Below are positions 1-8,768 of a DNA stretch of 64,000 nt, one piece after another. The stretch is from Ferruginibacter sp. (GTDB taxonomy: Bacteria > Bacteroidota > Bacteroidia > Chitinophagales > Chitinophagaceae): positions 110,767 through 174,766 of the forward strand of contig JAURKC010000030.1 in NCBI GenBank assembly GCA_030831945.1, in the 5' to 3' direction. The notes below the pieces were generated by a model that searched no databases, was not told the DNA's origin, and was given only the letters and a program-made list of their open reading frames with translations. Positions within the stretch are counted from its first letter, which is position 1, and each line of letters starts with the position of its first letter. A program made the position numbers and the translations under genes.

Positions 1-210
1 ATCAGTTACGGCCTTAATACTTTTATCCCGTCCTACGGTAATTGGTAAAACTACTCCAGGAAATAAAACCGTATTGCGTAAGGGTAGCAGGGGTAATTCG
101 TCTGGAATGACCAGTGTGTCTGAATCTTCGCTGTCATCTTCATTCAGAGGTATGATCGGCATAAACTCCATTTCTTCCTCAGGGCCCTGCAAATAAATGT
201 TTTTATTCAT
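1..210 (-). CDS. lon: Lon protease, N-terminal fragment (runs off window)
   Basis: The first 70 codons of an ATP-dependent Lon protease, read on the minus strand from an ATG at 208-210 and cut by the window start. After an acidic stretch (many Glu/Asp at residues 10-31) it enters the conserved start of the LON substrate-binding domain, with the typical run LPLLPLRNTVLFPGVVLPI. Lon is a cytoplasmic AAA+ serine protease that degrades misfolded and regulatory proteins; its ATPase and Ser-Lys protease domains lie outside the window. The gene is divergent from cca, with about 216 bases between the starts. The family call rests on the N-domain signature only but is strong. Confidence 0.9.
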   Translation of the reverse strand, partial: MNKNIYLQGPEEEMEFMPIIPLNEDDSEDSDTLVIPDELPLLPLRNTVLFPGVVLPITVGRDKSIKAVTD

Positions 211-412
211 ATTTTTTTTAATGTATAGTCAAAATGTCAAACTTCCTATTTCAGATGGTTTGTTTTCATTGGTGGGGTATATTGGCAACATTAGTGCCGA
301 AAGGATAATAAATTACATTTTGGGGAAACTTGTTTTCAAAACTAGTGTTTTTGACCGATTAAATAGAACCATCAAATAAATTAGCTCACCATTACATATG
401 GATCATAGGGCT

Positions 413-420
413 TATTTTTG
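413..420 (+). promoter_or_regulatory. -7 box of cca promoter (TATTTTTG)
   Basis: A perfect match to the Bacteroidota -7 consensus TAnnTTTG. Only six bases separate it from the cca ATG at 427, so the predicted transcript would begin at or within a couple of bases of the start codon. Confidence 0.65.
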
Positions 421-426
421 CAGCCT

Positions 427-1833
427 ATGTACATCCATTGTTCGGATCAAGAATTAGTATTGTTGAAAAAGATTGCTGAGGCTGCTGAAGCCTTGGGTGT
501 TCCTTGTTATTTGATTGGAGGATTTGTTAGAGATAAAATTATCGGCAGACCCACAAAAGATATTGATATCGTTTGTTTGGGTGATGGAATTGAATTGGCC
601 AATGAAGTCTCCAAGCATTTTAAACCGAAACCTTCCGTTAGTTTTTTTAAAAACTTTGGTACAGCTCAAATAAGGTTAGCAGATATTGACATTGAGTTTG
701 TGGGAGCTAGAAAGGAAAGTTATCAACTTGACAGTCGAAACCCCGTGGTTTTAGAGGGTACTTTAGCGGATGATCAAAACCGACGTGACTTTACCATCAA
801 TGCACTTGCCATTAGTTTAAATAAGGCTGATTATGGTGAGTTGATTGATCCCTTTAACGGAATCAGCGATTTGGGCAAAAAAGTATTACAAACCCCTTTA
901 GATCCCCATATCACCTTCAGTGACGATCCGCTTCGTATGATGAGGGCTATCCGTTTTGCCACTCAGTTGAATTTTTTAATTGAGGAAAAAGCCTTTACTG
1001 CCATACAACAAAATGCCGAACGCATAAAGATTGTTAGTGGAGAAAGAATAGCAGATGAATTAAATAAAATTTTAAGTTGCAAAAAACCTTCAATAGGATT
1101 CGATCTTTTATATAAAAGTGGACTACTAAAAATCATTTTTCCTCAAATGGTTGATTTAGCTGGTGCTGAATATATCGATGGAAAGGGCCATAAAGATAAT
1201 TTCTATCATACTTTACAGGTAGTAGATAATATTTGTGAACTTACAGATGACCTTTGGTTGAGATGGGCAGCTGTTTTGCATGATATTGCTAAACCCGTCA
1301 CTAAAAAATTTGAGGTGGGGCATGGCTGGACCTTTCATGGACATGAGGTTTTGGGCGGTAGGATGGTACCTAAAATTTTTACCCAATTGAAATTACCTCA
1401 GAATGAAAAAATGAAGTTTGTTCGTAAATTAGTGGAATTGCATTTAAGGCCCATTAGTCTTACGAAAGACAATATAACCGACGCAGCTATTAGAAGATTG
1501 TTATTTGATGCGGGTGAAGATTTTGATGCGCTCATGCTACTTTGTAGTGCCGATATCACCTCGAAAAATAAGCAAAAGGTAAAACGCTTTTTAGAGAATT
1601 TTGAAATGGTGAAGATTAGATGTGCCGAAGTAGAAGCGAGTGACCAGTTGAGAAACTGGCAGCCGCCCATTACCGGAGAAATGATTATGGAAAGATTTAA
1701 TCTTCCACCTGGTAAGACAATCGGAGATTTAAAGAATGCGATTCGAGAAGCAATTCTAGATGGAGTAATTCCAAATAACTATGATGCAGCACTTGATTTT
1801 ATGCTAAAAAAAGCATCTGAACTTGGATTATAA
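427..1833 (+). CDS. cca: CCA-adding tRNA nucleotidyltransferase with HD domain
   Basis: Adds or repairs the 3' CCA end of tRNAs in the cytoplasm. The class II nucleotidyltransferase head is visible near the N terminus: GGFVRD at about 31-36, followed by the metal-binding DID pair at about 45-47. The RNA-binding helical region follows, with RRDFTINAL. A C-terminal HD phosphohydrolase domain has its HD pair near residue 285 (VLHDIAKP). The length, 468 residues, fits bacterial CCA enzymes or poly(A) polymerases carrying an HD domain. The open frame can be extended to a TTG at 418, but the ATG at 427 is preferred because the promoter box ends at 420. A poly(A) polymerase assignment cannot be fully excluded from sequence. 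Confidence 0.88.
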   Translation: MYIHCSDQELVLLKKIAEAAEALGVPCYLIGGFVRDKIIGRPTKDIDIVCLGDGIELANEVSKHFKPKPSVSFFKNFGTAQIRLADIDIEFVGARKESYQLDSRNPVVLEGTLADDQNRRDFTINALAISLNKADYGELIDPFNGISDLGKKVLQTPLDPHITFSDDPLRMMRAIRFATQLNFLIEEKAFTAIQQNAERIKIVSGERIADELNKILSCKKPSIGFDLLYKSGLLKIIFPQMVDLAGAEYIDGKGHKDNFYHTLQVVDNICELTDDLWLRWAAVLHDIAKPVTKKFEVGHGWTFHGHEVLGGRMVPKIFTQLKLPQNEKMKFVRKLVELHLRPISLTKDNITDAAIRRLLFDAGEDFDALMLLCSADITSKNKQKVKRFLENFEMVKIRCAEVEASDQLRNWQPPITGEMIMERFNLPPGKTIGDLKNAIREAILDGVIPNNYDAALDFMLKKASELGL

Positions 1834-1893
1834 TCAATCATTTATTTCGGCATTCAAACCAATTCTTCAGAATAAATTATCATTTCTTATTGC

Positions 1894-1901
1894 TAAATTT
1901 G
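1894..1901 (+). promoter_or_regulatory. -7 box (TAAATTTG) upstream of the pRiA4b ORF-3-like gene
   Basis: Perfect TAnnTTTG match ending four bases before the ATG at 1906, so transcription is predicted to start essentially on the start codon. Confidence 0.6.
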
Positions 1902-1905
1902 TACT

Positions 1906-2481
1906 ATGGCTATTCTACGTTTTAGGGTTTATTGGGAAGAGGATGAAATTATTTACAGAGATGTTGTGATTAAGCATACCCAAAAATTTTCGGACTTACA
2001 TCTTTGTATTTTGAAGGGATATGAATTTGATAGTAAGCATCAAGCTACCTTTTATCGTAGCAATGATAGTTGGCTAAGGGGAAGAGAGATTTCGCTAGAA
2101 AAATATGATGATAAAGTTTATAAGGTGGAACCTCTATTAATGGAAGAGGTTACTTTAGGGTCGGAAATAAAGGATCCTAATCAAAAATTTATTTATGTCT
2201 ATGATTTTAATAAGGCTTGGACTTTTATGGTGGAGCTGATTAATGTTGATAAAGAAGAGAATAAAAAAATAACCTATCCTGCTTGTATTCGTTCTGAAGG
2301 AATTGCTCCTTCTCAATATGGTACCAAAGGGTTGGTGGATAGCCGATTGGCTGAGGTGGAGGAAAAATATGATTTAAATTCAGCTGCTATGTTAGAAGGG
2401 TTTAGTGAAGAAGATGAGGATGGAAATGCTACTGGGTCAGAAGAAGACTCATCCACAGATTCGACTTCAGAGGAATATTAA
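1906..2481 (+). CDS. pRiA4b ORF-3-like domain protein with acidic tail
   Basis: A 191-residue soluble protein resembling the plasmid pRiA4b ORF-3 (IS1096 passenger TnpR-like) family. Features that suggest this are the N-terminal strand pattern with FRVYW, the motif KFSDLHLCILKGYEFD at about 28-43, and an acidic beta-rich middle. The last 35 residues or so are almost entirely Asp, Glu, Ser and Thr, a likely disordered acidic tail. The family's molecular function is unknown, and the name comes from a plasmid relative, not from demonstrated mobility. It lies between two tRNA maturation genes (cca and miaA), all on the plus strand. No membrane segment or signal peptide is present. Confidence 0.7.
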   Translation: MAILRFRVYWEEDEIIYRDVVIKHTQKFSDLHLCILKGYEFDSKHQATFYRSNDSWLRGREISLEKYDDKVYKVEPLLMEEVTLGSEIKDPNQKFIYVYDFNKAWTFMVELINVDKEENKKITYPACIRSEGIAPSQYGTKGLVDSRLAEVEEKYDLNSAAMLEGFSEEDEDGNATGSEEDSSTDSTSEEY

Positions 2482-2584
2482 ATTCCGATAAATGTTGATG
2501 CAATTGTTTTTGAAGCTAATTCAAGGAATAGGAGTGATCTAAAAAAACTCCCTTTTAGTAATCGATTTTTTCTTTAATAAATGA

Positions 2585-2592
2585 TAGGTTTG
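2585..2592 (+). promoter_or_regulatory. -7 box of miaA (TAGGTTTG)
   Basis: Perfect TAnnTTTG match ending 13 bases before the miaA ATG; predicted 5' leader of roughly 8-10 bases. Confidence 0.55.
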
Positions 2593-2605
2593 TTAGGCGT
2601 GCGTT

Positions 2606-3499
2606 ATGAATAAAACTTGTATTGTGATATCTGGCCCGACTGCAGTTGGTAAAACTTCTCTTGCTATTTCTGTAGCAAAACATTTCTCCACTCAAATTAT
2701 TTCTTCTGATAGCCGTCAATGCTATAAAGAATTAACTATTGGGGTAGCTAAACCTTCCCAAGATGAATTAGCTGCTGTTCCACATCATTTTATCAATTCG
2801 CATTCTATTCATGAAAATGTAAATGCAGCAGTATTTGAAAAATATGCCCTTGAAAAAGTGCAGGAAATATTTTCAAAAACCGATGTAGCTGTAATAGTAG
2901 GTGGGACTGGATTGTATACCAAAACTTTTTGTGAAGGCATTGACCCAGTGCCAATTATTTCACCAGGTATCCGAGAGGATATTATCAGTAATTATGAAAA
3001 AGGTGGATTGGAATGGCTACAGGCAGAAGTGAAAAAAAATGATCCATTCTATTTTTCAAAAGGAGAGATTCATAATCCGCATAGATTAATTCGTGCGTTG
3101 GAAGTGGTCATGTCATCAGGAAAATCTATTCTTGAATTTCAAACTAAAAAAAGTCAGCCCCGAGATTTTAAAATTATTGCCATTGGTTTGGAATTACCTA
3201 GAGAACAACTTTACCAACGAATTAATAGTAGAGTAGATCAAATGATTCTTGATGGATTAGAAGAAGAGGTAAGAAGTTTAATAAACTATCAATCCTTGAA
3301 TGCTTTACAGACAGTAGGTTACAGGGAGCTGTTTGATTGTTTTTCTGAAAAAATATCTTTGCAAGAAGCTATAGAATTGATCAAAACTAGTACAAGGCAT
3401 TATGCCAAGCGACAAATGACTTGGTTTAAAAAGGATACCACCATTCAATGGACCTCTCCAGATATAGAGAAAGTTTTAAAACTTATTTTAAGAAATTAA
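2606..3499 (+). CDS. miaA: tRNA dimethylallyltransferase
   Basis: Transfers the dimethylallyl group to A37 of tRNAs reading codons that begin with U. The 297-residue length is normal. The P-loop GPTAVGKTS is at 10-18, the catalytic aspartate lies in SSDSRQ at 33-38, GGTGLY is near residue 98, and the family motif around GYREL is near 237. The C terminus has the RQMTWFKKD segment that contacts the anticodon loop. It has its own -7 box and converges on the downstream barrel gene with only four bases between the stop codons, so the two transcripts must end within each other. Confidence 0.95.
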   Translation: MNKTCIVISGPTAVGKTSLAISVAKHFSTQIISSDSRQCYKELTIGVAKPSQDELAAVPHHFINSHSIHENVNAAVFEKYALEKVQEIFSKTDVAVIVGGTGLYTKTFCEGIDPVPIISPGIREDIISNYEKGGLEWLQAEVKKNDPFYFSKGEIHNPHRLIRALEVVMSSGKSILEFQTKKSQPRDFKIIAIGLELPREQLYQRINSRVDQMILDGLEEEVRSLINYQSLNALQTVGYRELFDCFSEKISLQEAIELIKTSTRHYAKRQMTWFKKDTTIQWTSPDIEKVLKLILRN

Positions 3500-3503
3500 A
3501 AAG

Positions 3504-5048
3504 TTAAAATTTACAACCAACACTTAAAATAATATTCCCTAGTTTGTTATCGATTGTTGCAAAAGTATTGGATCGGTCTTGTAAACGGTAGGCAAAATTT
3601 ACATCTTTTTTCATTGAGTAAACATAGGTTAGGTCAATAAAAATCCCTTTATGTCGATAGCCAATACCACCACTTATCAATGCTTGGTGCGCTTTTATTT
3701 CATTATCTTGATAGGGATTAGTATAGTAGGCAAAACCTAGTCTAGTCATCAAGGTATTAAATTTTAGTTCACCTCCCAATCGAAAATTGAAGTTCCCTTT
3801 GTACTGGTTTTTTATCACATTGTTGAGTGATTGGTAATAGGTCTTATCATCAGTAGTTGGGTTTTCATTGGCACTATAAAAATTAGATCCTTTGTGATTT
3901 ACATATTCAATATCAGCTGTCAAAAATCCTTTTTGTTTTCTAACATCTTCAATTTCATTGAATACGTAGCTTCCACTTACCATCATTTTTATAGGGGTTG
4001 TCATACTGTATTTACTTTCACCTGCTTGGTCATTGGTAAAGGTAAGAGAAGACACTTTTTGAAGGCCTCCGTAATTTTCTGTGTTAGCAGTTAAAGAGGA
4101 AGTTCTAGTATCTTTTAAAGTAACCATGTAAGTAGGCGTATGGAGCGCAAAACCTAATCTTACATGTTCAGTTGGTTTATAAATGATTCCTATTTTAGCA
4201 TTAACTCCAGCACCACTAGTGGTATACTCATCTGTATAAGTAAAGGAATCGAATTTATTTAATTTATTGGAAGAAGTGTCGTTTTCTTGAAAGGTACTGT
4301 TGCTGCTGTAATTCATCATTGGAATACCCATACTAATTCCAAATAAAAATTTGTCCTTTTTATTGACTGCATAACCCAATGCTAATTCATATTGAGCACC
4401 TTTGGTATCCAAAGTACTTTGTTGTTTTAAAGCTTGTCCAGCATCTAGTAGATTTTCAGGTAGGCCTCTTACTTGCAAATTTCCATTGACTCTAAAAGTG
4501 TCTACCAAATAGGTGTATAAGGCGGGTGCAGCTCCATAAGCATAGTTTCGGCTATTGAGCACATTATCAATACTTAATCCACTTTTTGCGACCTGCTCAG
4601 CCCATTTTTCGCTGTAGGAACTATAATTGTTTAATCCATTGTATTGAATGGTATTATTGTAATTAGCAGTTTGAGTAAATGCTAGGCTAATGGCCTGGCT
4701 GGTAGCAGGTTGGTAACGGCTAGGAGTGCCATAAACGAATCCTATTGGACCCATACCAAAACTGTTCGATTGGTTATTGTTGCTGCTACTTCTGAAATTT
4801 GACCGGTTAGTATTCATTAAAAATCCAGGGGTAAAAACAAACTCACCTGTTTTGTAATTACCAAGTCCTGCGGGATTAACAAAATTAGCTGTGATATCTC
4901 CACCTAATGAACCCATTGCACCTCCTATGGCCATATTTCTAGCTGTTCCATTTTGTGGGAAGAACGAAAAGCGCAAGGCATCTTCAGGTATCTGGGAAAA
5001 TAATAAAGTGCTTATAAATAATGCCGGTAGCAGCAAAAATTTTTTCAT
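3504..5048 (-). CDS. OmpP1/FadL-like outer-membrane beta-barrel protein
   Basis: A 514-residue exported protein. The ATG at 5048 starts a clean signal peptide (MKKFLLLPALFISTLLFS, cleaved near Gln19); the frame can be extended upstream by 18 codons but that would place a charged stretch ahead of the signal. The mature N terminus has the pattern ARNMAIGGAMGSLGGDITANFVNPAGL, which in the OMPP1/FadL/TodX superfamily forms the region entering the barrel; the rest alternates polar and hydrophobic strands and ends in an aromatic residue. Bacteroidota members are common and mostly of unknown substrate. It lies 79 bases downstream of the Asn/Tyr-rich lipoprotein gene on the same strand, so the two may be co-expressed. 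Confidence 0.78.
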   Translation of the reverse strand: MKKFLLLPALFISTLLFSQIPEDALRFSFFPQNGTARNMAIGGAMGSLGGDITANFVNPAGLGNYKTGEFVFTPGFLMNTNRSNFRSSSNNNQSNSFGMGPIGFVYGTPSRYQPATSQAISLAFTQTANYNNTIQYNGLNNYSSYSEKWAEQVAKSGLSIDNVLNSRNYAYGAAPALYTYLVDTFRVNGNLQVRGLPENLLDAGQALKQQSTLDTKGAQYELALGYAVNKKDKFLFGISMGIPMMNYSSNSTFQENDTSSNKLNKFDSFTYTDEYTTSGAGVNAKIGIIYKPTEHVRLGFALHTPTYMVTLKDTRTSSLTANTENYGGLQKVSSLTFTNDQAGESKYSMTTPIKMMVSGSYVFNEIEDVRKQKGFLTADIEYVNHKGSNFYSANENPTTDDKTYYQSLNNVIKNQYKGNFNFRLGGELKFNTLMTRLGFAYYTNPYQDNEIKAHQALISGGIGYRHKGIFIDLTYVYSMKKDVNFAYRLQDRSNTFATIDNKLGNIILSVGCKF

Positions 5049-5127
5049 TGTGGAGTGTTTAGCTTTGCAAGAAAAGGATTTAAAATCCATTAAAATGATC
5101 AAATGGTTTCAAAGTATCCCTAATTAA

Positions 5128-5787
5128 TTACCTGCCACCTCTTGAGGGTCGGGAAATAGTACCACTTGATGAAGAACTACTTCCGGATGAACTACTACTA
5201 TTTGAAGTGTTCGTTGGCGGTGTATAGGTTCTTGTATTGTTAGAATTATTGTTATTATTATTGTAATTGCCCATATTATTATCAGGAGCAATAATCTGTC
5301 TGAGTATATTTCCAAGGGAGGAGTTACTATTGTTATTATTATATTTTTCTGTTTTTGTCCTTACTCCAGTTTTATTATTAATCGAACCATAGTTAGTTGT
5401 AGGGCTATAACCACCTAAATTTTCCATTCTTGGACTCGTATTTTTTGGAAGTACTGGAGAATAATAAATTGGGCTGTAAATGGGTGAATAATAAGAATTA
5501 TAATAAGGAGAATAGTAATTATCGAATTTGTTACCGTAATTATAAGTGTTATACCTGTAATCTTGATCGAAATTTCTCCAACGGGGATCATTGATACCCA
5601 TTCTGATGACTCTATATTCTGGTTGGTAGATGACTTCCTCCTCCCTAGTGGTTTCTACATAGGTTTCTACATAAGGCCTGGTGGGCGAATAGTAGACATC
5701 ATCAGGGGTTTGCCCAGTTTTATAGAGGGTAGTGCAACTATTTAAAGCAATAATTAAAAGGATGAGTTGGGAGATTTTTGTTGCCAT
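5128..5787 (-). CDS. Asn/Tyr/Ser-rich putative lipoprotein
   Basis: A 219-residue protein with a lipoprotein signal: a hydrophobic start then LNSC at about 15-18. The mature region has low complexity. It has many Tyr-Ser-Pro repeats (YSPxY) between residues 90 and 110, Asn runs around 150-185, and a Ser/Gly-rich tail ending in basic residues. No enzymatic motif is recognised. Such compositions suggest a surface-exposed or structurally flexible cell-envelope protein, but that is inference. It precedes the OmpP1/FadL-like gene on the same strand. Its start is divergent from proS. Confidence 0.65.
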   Translation of the reverse strand: MATKISQLILLIIALNSCTTLYKTGQTPDDVYYSPTRPYVETYVETTREEEVIYQPEYRVIRMGINDPRWRNFDQDYRYNTYNYGNKFDNYYSPYYNSYYSPIYSPIYYSPVLPKNTSPRMENLGGYSPTTNYGSINNKTGVRTKTEKYNNNNSNSSLGNILRQIIAPDNNMGNYNNNNNNSNNTRTYTPPTNTSNSSSSSGSSSSSSGTISRPSRGGR

Positions 5788-6059
5788 GATAATTTGTTTA
5801 AAATTATTATAGAATGAAGTTACTACTTTTGTGCCGTTTTAGGTTATAAAGTATCCTTCCAAATTCTATGCCATTGATTAGTAGTAGGGAGGTAGTTTAA
5901 TTGATTTTAATCTACCAAAACATTGAAATTACTGATGGTTATTATTTCTTTCGATGAAAGTAAATGGCCTAGATTTTAGTAAATTGAGTGTTAAGTGTTG
6001 ATTATATTAAAAGTTTAAAATATTTATTCATTTAAAAAACTGCCCGAAGGGGTCTAAAT

Positions 6060-7538
6060 ATGAGCAAAGAGATTACAAGCATGCAGGAAGATTATTCCCA
6101 ATGGTACAATGACCTAGTAATTAAAGCTGGGTTGGCAGATTATAGTGCTGTAAGGGGATGTATGGTAATTAAACCTTACGGTTATGCTATTTGGGAGAAT
6201 ATGCAGAAGCAATTGGATAGTATGTTTAAGGAAACGGGACATCAAAATGCCTATTTCCCTTTATTTGTGCCGAAGAGTCTATTTGAAGCTGAAGAAACCA
6301 ATGCAGAAGGTTTTGCAAAAGAATGTGCTATTGTAACCCATTATCGTTTAAAAGGTGATCCAGATAATAAAGGTAAATTAATAGTGGATCCAGAAGCGAA
6401 ATTAGAAGAAGAATTGATCGTTCGTCCTACGAGTGAAGCGATTATATGGAATACCTACAAAGGCTGGATACAATCTTATCGTGATTTACCCTTGTTAATT
6501 AATCAATGGGCCAATGTGGTTAGATGGGAGATGAGAACTAGGTTATTTTTACGTACTACCGAATTTTTATGGCAGGAAGGCCATACAGCTCATGCTACAG
6601 AACAAGAAGCAGTTGCAGAAACTGTTCAAATGTTAAATGTGTATGCTGATTTTGCAGAAAATCATATGGCTTTACCAGTGATTAAAGGGGTGAAATCTGC
6701 TAATGAACGTTTTGCTGGGGCCGTTGATACTTATTGTATTGAAGCTTTGATGCAGGATGGAAAAGCCTTACAGGCAGGAACCTCTCATTTTCTTGGACAA
6801 AATTTTGCTAAAGCATTTGATGTAAAGTTTACTGACAAAGAAAATAAATTAGATTATGTATGGGCAACCAGTTGGGGAGTAAGTACTCGATTGATAGGTG
6901 CTTTAGTAATGGCTCATAGTGATGATCAAGGACTAGTGCTACCTCCTAAATTAGCGCCCATACAAGTAGTGATAGTTCCAATTTTTAAAGGCGATGATCA
7001 AAAGCAATTGATAGATGAAAAAGTAAAAGTATTGATGCAACAATTGAAAGCTGCTGGTGTATCTGTGAAGTATGATGATAACGACAATAATCGTCCAGGA
7101 TGGAAATTTGCTGAATATGAAATGAAGGGAATACCTGTGCGTATCGCTATAGGAGCTAGAGATCTTGCTAATAATGTGGTAGAAGTTGCTCGTAGAGATA
7201 CAAAAGAAAAAATGAGTTTTAGTATGGATGGATTGAGTGATCGAATTATTGCCTTGTTGGATGAAATTCAGGTAGCGATTTTTAATAAGGCTAAAACTTT
7301 TAGAGATGACCGAATTACTCCTGCTGAAACTTGGGAGCAATTTTTAAAATTGTTGGATGAAAAACCAGGTTTTATTTCAGCCCATTGGGATGGAACGAGT
7401 GAAACTGAAGATAAGATTAAGGAGCTTGCTAAAGCGACGATACGTTGTATTCCATTGAATAATCAATTAGAAAATGGAAAGTGTATTTTGACAGGAAAAG
7501 AAAGTACTCAGCGCGTTTTGTTTGCAAGGGCTTACTAA
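6060..7538 (+). CDS. proS: Prolyl-tRNA synthetase (ProRS type 3, without editing insert)
   Basis: Charges tRNA-Pro. At 492 residues it is the short form resembling archaeal and eukaryotic ProRS. It lacks the editing insertion domain of the long bacterial form. Class II motifs are visible: RPTSEAIIW near residues 122-130, [10 protein letters not shown] near 170-180, and an anticodon-binding domain in the last third, followed by the C-terminal Tyr end typical of this form. The start ATG follows a long leader of about 270 bases from the divergent lipoprotein gene. truB follows 30 bases downstream, so co-transcription is likely. Confidence 0.94.
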   Translation: MSKEITSMQEDYSQWYNDLVIKAGLADYSAVRGCMVIKPYGYAIWENMQKQLDSMFKETGHQNAYFPLFVPKSLFEAEETNAEGFAKECAIVTHYRLKGDPDNKGKLIVDPEAKLEEELIVRPTSEAIIWNTYKGWIQSYRDLPLLINQWANVVRWEMRTRLFLRTTEFLWQEGHTAHATEQEAVAETVQMLNVYADFAENHMALPVIKGVKSANERFAGAVDTYCIEALMQDGKALQAGTSHFLGQNFAKAFDVKFTDKENKLDYVWATSWGVSTRLIGALVMAHSDDQGLVLPPKLAPIQVVIVPIFKGDDQKQLIDEKVKVLMQQLKAAGVSVKYDDNDNNRPGWKFAEYEMKGIPVRIAIGARDLANNVVEVARRDTKEKMSFSMDGLSDRIIALLDEIQVAIFNKAKTFRDDRITPAETWEQFLKLLDEKPGFISAHWDGTSETEDKIKELAKATIRCIPLNNQLENGKCILTGKESTQRVLFARAY

Positions 7539-7568
7539 TTTTTGATTTCATTTTTCTAAATATACACT

Positions 7569-8342
7569 GTGGCTAGAAAACAAACCTACCGGTCTAAATA
7601 TATCAGTCAGCAGGTTGATGCAGGAAATACGCCTGAAACTTATGTTCGAAAAGAAAGGATTCCCTTGGATCCTGCTATTCAATTGCCTTATGTAGAAGGA
7701 AAGGCTTTGTTGATCGATAAGCCCTTGCATTGGACATCTTTTGATATGGTTCGCAAAATGCGCAACCTATTGCAGATAAAAAAAATTGGACATGCTGGAA
7801 CGTTGGATCCATTAGCAACTGGTTTGTTGATTGTATGCACTGGTAAATTCACTAAAAAGATTAATGAATACATGGCGCAGGAAAAAGAATACACTGGCCA
7901 TATTACCTTGGGAGCAGTTACACCTACTTATGATTTAGAAAGTGAGCCTGAGCAAATAAAAGATTATGCTTATCTCACACCAGAATTAATTCATGCTGCT
8001 ACTATTCCATTTACAGGGATTATTGATCAATTTCCACCAATATATTCAGCCATTAAAAAAGAAGGCGTTGCATTATATGAACTAGCAAGAAGAGGGGTAG
8101 AGGTTGAGTTAGCGGCAAGAAAAATAAATATCTATCATTTTGAAATTACTAATATTTCATTACCCGTACTTACGTTTAAAGTAGTTTGTTCCACTGGAAC
8201 GTACATTCGAAGTTTGGCCAATGATTTTGGCGCCGCATTAGGTTGTGGTGGCTATTTGAGTAGCCTCAGAAGGACGCGGATAGGAGCTTTTGAAGTGTCA
8301 GCAGCTTTTTCTATAGAAGAGTTTGAAAGCAATCTGAAATAA
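7569..8342 (+). CDS. truB: tRNA pseudouridine-55 synthase, N-terminally extended
   Basis: Isomerises U55 in the T-loop of tRNAs. The catalytic motif GHAGTLDPLATGLL is present with the nucleophilic Asp at residue 80, and the KPLHWTS motif precedes it. The reading frame starts with GTG at 7569, and no ATG exists before the conserved core, so this form carries about 40 residues ahead of the point where the fold usually begins (around LLIDKP). The extension is basic and may bind RNA, or the true start may be an internal TTG at about 7668 or 7683. It follows proS closely and its stop is seven bases before a structured repeat that could serve as its terminator. Confidence 0.9.
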   Translation: MARKQTYRSKYISQQVDAGNTPETYVRKERIPLDPAIQLPYVEGKALLIDKPLHWTSFDMVRKMRNLLQIKKIGHAGTLDPLATGLLIVCTGKFTKKINEYMAQEKEYTGHITLGAVTPTYDLESEPEQIKDYAYLTPELIHAATIPFTGIIDQFPPIYSAIKKEGVALYELARRGVEVELAARKINIYHFEITNISLPVLTFKVVCSTGTYIRSLANDFGAALGCGGYLSSLRRTRIGAFEVSAAFSIEEFESNLK

Positions 8343-8348
8343 AATTGC

Positions 8349-8660
8349 TTTTACTTTTTTGCCTTGATGCAAAAAAGTAACAAAAAAAATCAAGCCTGCG
8401 AATAAAAAGGCTGAAATTTAAAATGTCAGCCTAAAATCAAGGAACTCGCCGGTAGAGTATAATACTTAAAAGGGCGTGCCAGCTCAGACAGCCTTGATTT
8501 TTTAACGGCTGACATTTTAAATTTCTAGCACTTTTTATTCGAGGGCATTACTAAATGAGCATCGACTTTCTATTAAGGCCAAAGTAAAACACAGCGTTAC
8601 TTTAAAGGACGTGATTTTTTGACGGCTAATCATTCAAATTTCTAGCAATTTTATTCGAGT
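8349..8660. repeat. Structured intergenic repeat, full copy
   Basis: This fills the 426-base gap between truB and tamL. It begins with a 12-base-arm hairpin (8351-8362 with 8369-8380, loop CTTGAT). Then comes a long imperfect inverted repeat, arms about 8399-8442 and 8492-8541, sharing an uninterrupted block of 19 bases, around a 49-base loop. A further copy of the second arm occurs at about 8612-8658. The first 111 bases recur at 63890-64000 with 106 identities by my hand alignment. No open frame of note is inside. The element lies directly after a gene stop in both copies, so it may act as a terminator or be a REP/MITE-like dispersed element. Confidence 0.8.
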
Positions 8661-8768
8661 TTGTTCAAACAACCATTAGGTCATATTCCCTAGGCAGACT
8701 TTTTGAGGGGTAATTAATTTGTCTTAAAGAATTTTTAATTTAAAATTGATTATTCAAATTTATATAAA

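Noticed and set aside
197..379. 60-residue open frame between lon and cca
   Set aside because: It overlaps the lon start, has no recognisable domain and covers the divergent promoter region; likely a chance frame in AT-rich sequence.
5824..5831. Perfect TACTTTTG box on the plus strand upstream of proS
   Set aside because: It is about 228 bases before the proS ATG. It may be real, giving a long leader, but with one box in AT-rich sequence I cannot separate it from chance.
6042..6053. Small CCC-GAA-GGG hairpin directly before the proS start
   Set aside because: Only a three-base-pair stem; too weak to claim as a regulatory structure.
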